DNA from: Candidatus Anammoxibacter sp.
GTDB lineage: Bacteria; Planctomycetota; Brocadiia; Brocadiales; Anammoxibacteraceae
Direction of reading: 5' to 3'
DNA: 64,000 nucleotides
NCBI GenBank assembly: GCA_021777055.1
Contig: JAIQZO010000034.1
Location: forward strand, 1 to 64,000
This document shows, piece after piece, positions 53,397 through 60,540 of the stretch. The translations under genes and the position numbers were made by a program. How positions within the stretch are numbered: position 1 is the stretch's first letter; each line of letters opens with the position of its first letter. The notes beneath the pieces were generated by a model. The model was not told the origin of the DNA, searched no databases, and worked only from the letters and a program-made list of their open reading frames with translations.

Positions 53397-54374
53397 ATGA
53401 GTAAATCTTTTTTATTAATAATTGCATTTGGTGCCTTAGTCTTAGGACTATTTATAGGTATATGCTATTATGTTACTAATTTAAGTGGTGGTGGTGGTCA
53501 TGGTGGCGGTGGTGATACTGGTGGTATCAGCGCTGAAGTAGGAAAAGAGATATATTTTGGTGATGGACAGTGTAGTACTTGTCATAAAGTTGGTGGTGAA
53601 GGTAGTGCTACAAGATGTCCAGATCATGAAGGTGTTTTTGCCACTGCATTTGAGCGTATAAAAGAGACAGGGGATAAATCTCCAATGGAGTACCTTGTTA
53701 AATCTATCGTTGATCCGCAGGCTTATATAGTTAAAGGTTTTGGTAAGATTATGCCAAAAGTCTTCAACCCACCTATTATGTTGAGCCAGGAGAAAATACT
53801 AGCGGTGTTAGCATATTTACAATCGTTAGGTGGTGATGAAGATATAGATGCCATTATGCAGTTTAAAGATATGATACCTGAAGCAGGTGGTGGTGAAGGT
53901 GGTGAAGAGATAAAACCTTGGGCTCCTCCTTTACCTGCAGATCCTGTTGCAGGAGAAAAACTTTTTTTTGATATTAATGGGCCTGCAGGTTGTGTTAAGT
54001 GTCATACTATAATGAATAAAGGGGCAAAAGTTTGTCCTGACTTAACAGGTATAGGTGCAGTTCAGTTACCTGAGTATTTTGTTGAATCTATACTTCAGCC
54101 TAGTGCTGTAATTGTAAATGGATTTGAAACAGTATATTTAGTAGATATTGATGGTGTTCCTTACTCTGGTATTATTAAACGGGATACGGAAACAGAATTG
54201 GATTTGGCTGTTGATGAGGGTGGTTCAGAGATTACTATATATACATTTGGTAAAGATGAAATTGAGGAAATGGCAAAACAGGATGTTTCTATGATGCCAG
54301 GTAATTTTTCAGAAATGTTAAGTGCAAAACAGCTTTATGATATTGTTTCCTTTTTAGTTAGTCAGAAAAGTTGA
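53397..54374 (+). CDS. Membrane-anchored diheme cytochrome c (module B3)
   Basis: The 325-residue paralogue of the protein at 47,055 has an N-terminal helix (about 4-27) followed by a Gly/His-rich linker (GGGGHGGGGDTGG). CxxCH motifs lie at about 58 (CSTCH) and 199 (CVKCH). The C-terminal part (DLTGIGAVQLPEYFVESILQPSAVIVNGFE, SMMPGNF) matches the same planctomycete-type heme-binding domain. The linker is absent from A3 and may let the heme domain swing between partners or bind metal (inference). Confidence 0.87.
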   Translation: MSKSFLLIIAFGALVLGLFIGICYYVTNLSGGGGHGGGGDTGGISAEVGKEIYFGDGQCSTCHKVGGEGSATRCPDHEGVFATAFERIKETGDKSPMEYLVKSIVDPQAYIVKGFGKIMPKVFNPPIMLSQEKILAVLAYLQSLGGDEDIDAIMQFKDMIPEAGGGEGGEEIKPWAPPLPADPVAGEKLFFDINGPAGCVKCHTIMNKGAKVCPDLTGIGAVQLPEYFVESILQPSAVIVNGFETVYLVDIDGVPYSGIIKRDTETELDLAVDEGGSEITIYTFGKDEIEEMAKQDVSMMPGNFSEMLSAKQLYDIVSFLVSQKS

Positions 54375-54414
54375 TATTTTTTTTATTTATATAATTCTAT
54401 TCTATATTTAAAAT

Positions 54415-55203
54415 ATGAAAGAAGAGAGCACTAAAACCAAAAATAAATATTTAATGGCATGGTATTTCCTGACCATTATTATATTTTACGGCGTATTTAA
54501 GTTTGGATTCCCAGTTATTTGGATGAAAATAATGGGAAGGGATACTCTTTTACCGACGCCTAGTACGCTTATGGCGTGGTATATGATTATGGTAGTTGTT
54601 TGTATTACGGTTTATATTACTACCAGCGATCTAAAAATAAAATGTTTTGTGTCTTTATTAGTAAATAATAAATCAAATAGTGTTTTACAATCGATTATAA
54701 GGATTGTTATTTTAGTAATATTTCCATTATGGATAGGTTGGATGACGTTTTCCAGTACATCTTCCTCTGTGGCATCACCAACAGAACTAAGAATACAGCA
54801 TCCAACATTACCACAAAAATTTGAGAGTCTTGTAAATCCATTTCGTCATGAGTCTGAGGAAAAACAATTAATAGCAATAGAAGAGGGTAAAATTCTATTT
54901 CAACAAAATTGCAGACCGTGCCATGGATCAAAAGCTGATGGGGAAGGTCCTTGGTCAAATACCTTTAGACTTAAACCTGCGAATTTTAGGGATCCGGGAA
55001 CTATAGGTACAATTGTAGAAAATTACCCTGTATGGAGAATTCAGAAAGGTGGTCCAGGATTACCTGACGAAGCTACACCATGGGATTCAACAATGCCTCC
55101 TTGGGAGCCAGATTTCACTGAAGATCAAATTTGGAAAATTATAATGGGTGAGTATGTTACTGCTGATGTTTCACCTAGAGAGCCTGAGGTGTTACATGAA
55201 TAA
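54415..55203 (+). CDS. Multi-helix membrane protein with one c-type heme (module B4)
   Basis: The 262-residue paralogue of the protein at 48,052 has three hydrophobic segments (about 14-35, 44-64 and 84-106). The shared linker SPTELRIQHPTLPQKFESLVNPFRH follows, then one heme site (CRPCHG, about 166) with STMPPWEPDFTEDQIW as the Met region. Its last eight bases overlap the next gene. No clear Shine-Dalgarno before the ATG. Confidence 0.82.
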   Translation: MKEESTKTKNKYLMAWYFLTIIIFYGVFKFGFPVIWMKIMGRDTLLPTPSTLMAWYMIMVVVCITVYITTSDLKIKCFVSLLVNNKSNSVLQSIIRIVILVIFPLWIGWMTFSSTSSSVASPTELRIQHPTLPQKFESLVNPFRHESEEKQLIAIEEGKILFQQNCRPCHGSKADGEGPWSNTFRLKPANFRDPGTIGTIVENYPVWRIQKGGPGLPDEATPWDSTMPPWEPDFTEDQIWKIIMGEYVTADVSPREPEVLHE

Positions 55204-56770
55204 AATGCAAAATATATTGTTAGGTATTATTTTATTTGCTATTTCTTTTATATTAGTCTCTAATCTGGAAGCTCAGGATGCGAGTAATGGTAAGGTTATC
55301 TTTGAGAAGAGATGTTATTATTGTCATGGATTAACTGGTGGTGGTGACGGGCCTGTTGTACCAAGGCTTGACCCTAAACCTAGGAATTTCCAAGATGCAC
55401 ATTTTAAATTTAGAACAACTCCTTTTAATAGTTTGCCAACAACTGATGATCTTGTTAGAACAATAACTAAAGGAGTACCAGGTACTGCAATGCCATTTTT
55501 TAGTTCACTGCTTAGTGAGAGTGAAATAAGAGATGTTATTGCTCATATACAAACTTTTAATAGTAGATGGCAGTCTGAGGGCCCTGGTAAACCAATAAGT
55601 ATAGGGCAGGAACCTGCAATGACACCTGATACTATTAATCATGGTAAAGAGGTGTTTGATAAAGCAAAATGTTTTGTTTGTCATGGGTTAGAAGGTCGTG
55701 GTAATGGACCTATTACTAATACATTAAAAAATGAATGGGGTTTTCAGTTTAGGGCAAGAGATTTTACTAAGGGGTGGTTATTTAAAAGAGGAAATACAGT
55801 TAAGGATATTTTTATAACTATTACCACAGGATTAAATGGAACACCTATGGGGTCCTTTGCTGATCTTTTATCTGATGAGGAAAGATGGCACTTAGCTCAT
55901 TTTGTAAAATCATTGAATCGAAGCCAGGCCCCAGTGACAATTGTTGGTGGTAGTATTATGGTTCAAAGTGCTTTAATAGAAGGTGATATACCTTTAGATC
56001 CTAACGATGATAATTGGCAAAACTTAGCAGTTTCTACTGAGATAGCCACTGGTCCACAGTTAATGGTACAACCAAGGCAATGGGTTCCATCTCTAACTTC
56101 AATAACTGTAAGATCACTTTTTAATAAAAATCAAATTGCTTTTTTACTTGAATGGAATGATAGAACAGGTGTACAAGATGATGTTTTTAAAGACGCAGTT
56201 GCATTACAATTTCCAAGTAAATTAAAGGATGGGATGAAAAAACCTCACTTTGCCATGGGGGGAAAAGGTGGTTCTGTTAATATATGGCATTGGAAGTCCA
56301 TAGTTGATGAGGAGGCTAAAAAAGTTGGATTTCAGAATGTGACAGAAGTAGGAGGTGGAGATAACTTTGTTGAGATGAATGCAAAAGGTTTTAAAAAGAG
56401 ACCAACTGCTCAGCCTGATGAAAGCCAAATGTTAACAGGATATGCTGCATGGAAAAACGGTAGATGGCAGGTTATAATGGTAAGAGACTTATTAACTGAT
56501 GACGCTAAAGATATTCAATTTGAAAAGAATAAAAACATTCCAATTGCTTTTGCTTCTTGGGATGGTGCTAACAATGACCTGGGGGGCAGACATAATGTTG
56601 CACCTTGGTATTATTTACTATTAATAACACCTGAATCTAATACTAAATTTATATTTATAGGTTTAGCTGTGATTATTGCTATTGGTGCTGAACTTTGGTT
56701 TGTTGCAAGAATAACAAGACGCTTAAGACCAGAGAAAGGATTTTTAAATTTTGAAGATAAAGGTTATTAA
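55196..56770 (+). CDS. Diheme cytochrome c fused to EB_dh-like heme-b domain (module B5)
   Basis: The 524-residue paralogue of the protein at 48,914 has a signal segment (about 4-22) and cytochrome-c domains with CYYCHG (about 40) and CFVCHG (about 159). The EB_dh-like domain (about 285-490) carries VALQFPSK, KPHFAMGGKGGSVNIWHWK and FVEMNAKGFKKRP, and a C-terminal membrane helix follows (about 490-510). The gamma-domain sequence here is closer to the NXR/ethylbenzene dehydrogenase gamma pattern than that of A5. ATG at 55,196 was chosen; a second ATG lies at 55,205. Confidence 0.82.
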   Translation: MNKMQNILLGIILFAISFILVSNLEAQDASNGKVIFEKRCYYCHGLTGGGDGPVVPRLDPKPRNFQDAHFKFRTTPFNSLPTTDDLVRTITKGVPGTAMPFFSSLLSESEIRDVIAHIQTFNSRWQSEGPGKPISIGQEPAMTPDTINHGKEVFDKAKCFVCHGLEGRGNGPITNTLKNEWGFQFRARDFTKGWLFKRGNTVKDIFITITTGLNGTPMGSFADLLSDEERWHLAHFVKSLNRSQAPVTIVGGSIMVQSALIEGDIPLDPNDDNWQNLAVSTEIATGPQLMVQPRQWVPSLTSITVRSLFNKNQIAFLLEWNDRTGVQDDVFKDAVALQFPSKLKDGMKKPHFAMGGKGGSVNIWHWKSIVDEEAKKVGFQNVTEVGGGDNFVEMNAKGFKKRPTAQPDESQMLTGYAAWKNGRWQVIMVRDLLTDDAKDIQFEKNKNIPIAFASWDGANNDLGGRHNVAPWYYLLLITPESNTKFIFIGLAVIIAIGAELWFVARITRRLRPEKGFLNFEDKGY

Positions 56771-56798
56771 GTTTATCTCACTTATAAAAGAAAATAAA

Positions 56799-58229
56799 AT
56801 GATTAGATTAAAAGCTATTTTTTTTACAGCTGTTATTGGATTAATGGTTTTAGGATTAAGTCCTTTAAATTCTTTTGCTGAGTACCCTGATCCTGAAAAT
56901 TTACCATTTAAAATGTGGGATCCCCATGATAGACCAAAGAATGGGCCTACACTTAACAATGTAACTCATAAAGTTAATATAGATTGGATAAGGAAGTGGA
57001 TAGCAAATCCTAAAAATCATGATATTAAGGCCAGAATGCCCAACCTCGGCCTGGAGAAAGAAGAAATTGAAGCGGTAATTGCGTATTTAACTAGTATAGC
57101 AGATCCGGAATTTCCGCAGATTGAATTCGATCCATATTTAATGCTTCCTGAAAGCGAGTTAGAGGATGATCAATATGATAAGATGGACAGCTTGTTTACA
57201 GAGGGTAGCGCAGCATTTAGTGCATCCAGATGTGTTATATGCCATAGAGTAAATGAGGCGTTTGGTGCTGTAGGAGTAGGTCCTGATTTAGGAAAAATAT
57301 ACACTAAGGTCAATAGGAATTGGTTATATCAATGGATTAAAGAGCCTCAAAGTTATTTTAGTCATACTCAAATGCCAAAGTTTAGACTTAGTGATGAACA
57401 GCTAAGAGGTTTGGTTGAGTTTTTAATGAGGGATGAACAATTTAAACCAACCTTAGAGGCATACTATGGCTTGACTTTAGACGAGTTAGATGCAAAAGAA
57501 CTTTATGAATTACCAGGGGAAAAAGAACTTTTTAATAAAAGTAAAGAGACCTATCAATCCTTAAAAGGTAATCAAGAGTTAATCAAAAAAGGGAAAGAAA
57601 TTATAGAATTTAGACGCTGTTTTGTTTGTCATGAAATAAAAGGTTTTGATAACTTATTACCACAGCCTGCCAAACCAGCAGAATATACAGGGAAATTTGC
57701 TAAATTTAGTAAACTTTTAAATGAGGTTAGATGTCTTTCCTGTCATAGAATAAAAGGAATAGGAGGGCATTTTGCACCTGATCTAAGTAGAGCAGGAAGT
57801 AAGCTAAATGAGGAATGGGAATTGGATTTCTTGCAAAGACCTAATCCTGTAAGGCCGTTATTAAAACAGATGCCTAAATTCAATTTAACCAAAGAGGAAG
57901 CAGCATTGGCTGTAGAATTTATAGAAACTGTTTTAGTTGATGATGAAGTTGAAGATTTAACCGGCTTAGAAATTGATGAAGCCAAAAGTGAAAAAGGAAA
58001 AGAGGTCTTTTATCAAAAAGGATGTCAGACTTGTCATACAATTGGAACTGATGGTGGTGTAGTTGGACCAAATTTAAATCAGGCTGGTACACGGTTAGAG
58101 CCTGGATATATAAAATTTCATATACAAGATCCACAAAGGGCAAATCCTGGATCAGTAGAACCGAATTATGGATTAAGTGATGATGAGATTGATAATTTAA
58201 CACATTTTCTTTTAACTCTGCAGGACTAG
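56799..58229 (+). CDS. Tetraheme c-type cytochrome
   Basis: The 476-residue protein has a signal peptide (about 5-27, SFA) and then cytochrome-c repeats. CxxCH motifs lie at about 145 (CVICH), 274 (CFVCH), 312 (CLSCH) and 409 (CQTCH), with paired Met motifs (QMPKFRL, QMPKFNL). The N-terminal domain (about 30-105) has the cytochrome fold pattern, including ARMPNLGL, but no CxxCH. It appears to be a heme domain that has lost its heme. It resembles the repeat style of the octaheme protein at 41,538. The start at 56,799 avoids overlap with module B5. Confidence 0.85.
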   Translation: MIRLKAIFFTAVIGLMVLGLSPLNSFAEYPDPENLPFKMWDPHDRPKNGPTLNNVTHKVNIDWIRKWIANPKNHDIKARMPNLGLEKEEIEAVIAYLTSIADPEFPQIEFDPYLMLPESELEDDQYDKMDSLFTEGSAAFSASRCVICHRVNEAFGAVGVGPDLGKIYTKVNRNWLYQWIKEPQSYFSHTQMPKFRLSDEQLRGLVEFLMRDEQFKPTLEAYYGLTLDELDAKELYELPGEKELFNKSKETYQSLKGNQELIKKGKEIIEFRRCFVCHEIKGFDNLLPQPAKPAEYTGKFAKFSKLLNEVRCLSCHRIKGIGGHFAPDLSRAGSKLNEEWELDFLQRPNPVRPLLKQMPKFNLTKEEAALAVEFIETVLVDDEVEDLTGLEIDEAKSEKGKEVFYQKGCQTCHTIGTDGGVVGPNLNQAGTRLEPGYIKFHIQDPQRANPGSVEPNYGLSDDEIDNLTHFLLTLQD

Positions 58230-58267
58230 TTTAACAATTGAATTTATTTTAACATGGTAAATATAAT

Positions 58268-58954
58268 ATGAGTAAAATTATAAGAAATAACTTAAAATAT
58301 ATTTTATTATTAATAATCTCTATCTTAATTTTTAGTAGTAATGTAAATGTATTTGCTGAAAAAATGATAGATACACCCTACGGACCTGTTAAAGCCCTAG
58401 ATTTTAATCTGTACAAAGAGTATTATGCTGGTAGGTCGTTTATTGAATATGAAGGGCATGAGTATGAGGCTGGTGTTGTTACAGATTTAGTGTTGTCATT
58501 AACTGAAGAAAACCTGCGGAAGAAAAGGGGCGAGACTACATTTAAATTTAAGTATGAACATTTTTGTGGCCCGTGTCATGGTAATAATGGCAATGGTGAG
58601 GGGCAATTTGCTGCGGCCGGAATGACTCCTGCACCTGCAGTTTTAAATACAGGTACTTATGCTGTTGGAGATATAAGTAATGTTATAAAAGGAGGCTCTG
58701 CTGGGGTAGGAAAATCAAATTTATGTCCCCCATGGGGAAATACTTTTGATAAAGCATGGATAGATGGTGTTGCTGGTTATGTGGCTACATTAAGTGACAC
58801 AGAATCAAAAGATGTTCCTAAACTAGTAAAAGCCGTAGATGAAAATGCTGAGGAAAGCGGTGGTATCGGTAGTTGGATTATTATAGGTTTTATTACATGT
58901 TTCTTTGTAGGAATAGCAATATTAGAATGGACTTGGTTAGTTAAAAAGAAATAA
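58268..58954 (+). CDS. Monoheme cytochrome c with C-terminal membrane anchor
   Basis: The 228-residue protein has an N-terminal hydrophobic segment (about 10-28), probably a signal peptide. One heme site (CGPCHG, about 100) is followed by a glycine-rich cytochrome-c fold and a C-terminal membrane helix (about 202-222, IGSWIIIGFITCFFVGIAILEW). It lacks an obvious MP Met motif, so the sixth ligand is unclear. Last gene of the cytochrome run; a strong hairpin follows 22 bases later. Confidence 0.83.
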   Translation: MSKIIRNNLKYILLLIISILIFSSNVNVFAEKMIDTPYGPVKALDFNLYKEYYAGRSFIEYEGHEYEAGVVTDLVLSLTEENLRKKRGETTFKFKYEHFCGPCHGNNGNGEGQFAAAGMTPAPAVLNTGTYAVGDISNVIKGGSAGVGKSNLCPPWGNTFDKAWIDGVAGYVATLSDTESKDVPKLVKAVDENAEESGGIGSWIIIGFITCFFVGIAILEWTWLVKKK

Positions 58955-58975
58955 AAAGTTAATGTTCTTCTATAA

Positions 58976-59017
58976 AACGTAAAGGATTGTTAATTTTAAT
59001 TATTAATCCTTTACGTT
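58976..59017 (+). terminator. Terminator of the cytochrome gene run
   Basis: AACGTAAAGGATT pairs with AATCCTTTACGTT (outer 13 bp) and the stem continues imperfectly inward. A T-rich CTCTTCTTTTTC tract follows. This is the only strong terminator seen after 38,214. The rest of the gap to 59,265 shows only AT-rich sequence plus GGAG before the next start. Confidence 0.75.
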
Positions 59018-59265
59018 CTCTTCTTTTTCAATTCACGCAATAATAGCTTACATTTCAATTAGTTTCTTGCTATAATATAAAATCCTTAAGATCTTAACAG
59101 GTCGGTTTTTCGACTATTTTAAGGTAATATTAATCATTGCATGTCTCTATAAGTTGTTAATTATTATAAACTTTTGTTAATTTGTATTATTAACATATAG
59201 ATAATATAATAAGTTAATTTAAATTTTATAAATGCTTTTTGTTTTCATGTTGGAGAATTAAGAAC

Positions 59266-60540
59266 TTGTTTAAAAAAATTGCCATTCCTGTGGATAATTC
59301 ATCAATATCAAATAGCTGTATTGATATGGGGGTAGATCTTGCCAAAAGATTTAATTCAACGCTTTTTGGCAGTCATGTATATGCTGCAAATCTACATTAT
59401 AAAAGATTTACAGACCTGGAAGATGGTTTACCTGAAAAATATAAAGAGGAAAAAGAACTTCAAAGACAAAGGGATTTACATGATGTTTTAATAGGAAAAG
59501 GTTTAGAGCTTATATCAAGCTCTTACCTTGATGTCTTTAAAGAAAAATGTGAGAATGCTAGAGTACCTTTTGAATCAAAGTTATTAGAGGGAAAAAATTT
59601 TTCTGAGATAGTTAAAGATATTAATTCGTCAGATTATGAACTAGTTATTATTGGCGTTACAGGATTGGGTGCTGTTAATGGCAATTTAATTGGTAGTGTA
59701 TGCGAAAGAGTTGTTAGAAGGGTGAATCGTAATATAATGGTTTTAAAGAATGCCAAACCTATTGAAGGAAAAATTGTTGTTGCAATAGATGGAAGTGGTA
59801 CCTCATTTAATGCGGTTAAAGTTGCCGCAGGTCTAGCTAAAGAGTTTAATACGAATTTAGAAATAGTGTCGGCGTTTGACCCTGAATACCATAGAGTTGC
59901 GTTTAAAGGAATAGCTGATGTCCTTTCAGCGGAAGCTGGTAAGATTTTTAAGTTTAACGAACAAGAACAGTTACATGAAGATATCATTGATAATGGTATG
60001 GCAAAACTATATCAGAATCATCTAGAAGAAGCGCTTGAGATGATAAAGGATACTGGTGTGACTGCGTCGATTACATTACTGGAAGGTAAGCCTTATTATA
60101 GTATATTAAAACAAATTGAAAAAGATGAACCTTCTTTATTAATCGTTGGAAGAACTGGTATTCATGATACTGGAGACTTGGATTTGGGCAGTGCAACGGA
60201 AAATCTTCTACGTCTTGCACCTTGCAATATTATTATTACTACAAATAGAGATTCCCAAGATGATGATGCTCGATTGTTAAATAGAAATTCTGTACATAAA
60301 GGGAAAAGTGGTAAACCTAGCTTTATATCGCAGAAGGTAGATAAAGAGTTTAATTCTTCTGATTTAACATGGGACGATGATGCAAAAGATCGTGTAGGTA
60401 AAATTCCATATTTTATAAGAGGTATGATAATAAAACAGATCGAGAGATTTACAAGAGAGAAGGGTGAATCTAAAGTAACATGTAGTATTGTGGATGAAGT
60501 TAAAGATAATTGGAGTGGGCAAATGGATCTGCCACATTAA
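59266..60540 (+). CDS. Tandem universal stress protein with C-terminal PCP_red-like domain
   Basis: The 424-residue protein has two Usp domains (about 1-150 and 158-315). The first begins FKKIAIPVDNSS and ends VIIGVTGLGAVNGNLIGSVCERVVRRVNRNIMVL. The second has VVAIDGSGTSFNAVKVA and LIVGRTG...GSATENLLRLAPCNIII. The last 55 residues (LTWDDDAKDRVGKIPYFIRGMI, then REKGESKVT) match the small PCP_red helix-rich domain known from the BchB subunit of protochlorophyllide reductase. TTG at 59,266 fits the family start and has GGAG ten bases upstream. It abuts the next gene with no gap. Ligand unknown. Confidence 0.82.
   Translation: MFKKIAIPVDNSSISNSCIDMGVDLAKRFNSTLFGSHVYAANLHYKRFTDLEDGLPEKYKEEKELQRQRDLHDVLIGKGLELISSSYLDVFKEKCENARVPFESKLLEGKNFSEIVKDINSSDYELVIIGVTGLGAVNGNLIGSVCERVVRRVNRNIMVLKNAKPIEGKIVVAIDGSGTSFNAVKVAAGLAKEFNTNLEIVSAFDPEYHRVAFKGIADVLSAEAGKIFKFNEQEQLHEDIIDNGMAKLYQNHLEEALEMIKDTGVTASITLLEGKPYYSILKQIEKDEPSLLIVGRTGIHDTGDLDLGSATENLLRLAPCNIIITTNRDSQDDDARLLNRNSVHKGKSGKPSFISQKVDKEFNSSDLTWDDDAKDRVGKIPYFIRGMIIKQIERFTREKGESKVTCSIVDEVKDNWSGQMDLPH

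Noticed and set aside
48914-56770. A complete nitrite oxidoreductase or nitrate reductase operon
   Set aside because: Only gamma-like heme-b domains are found; no molybdopterin catalytic subunit or iron-sulfur beta subunit lies in the window.
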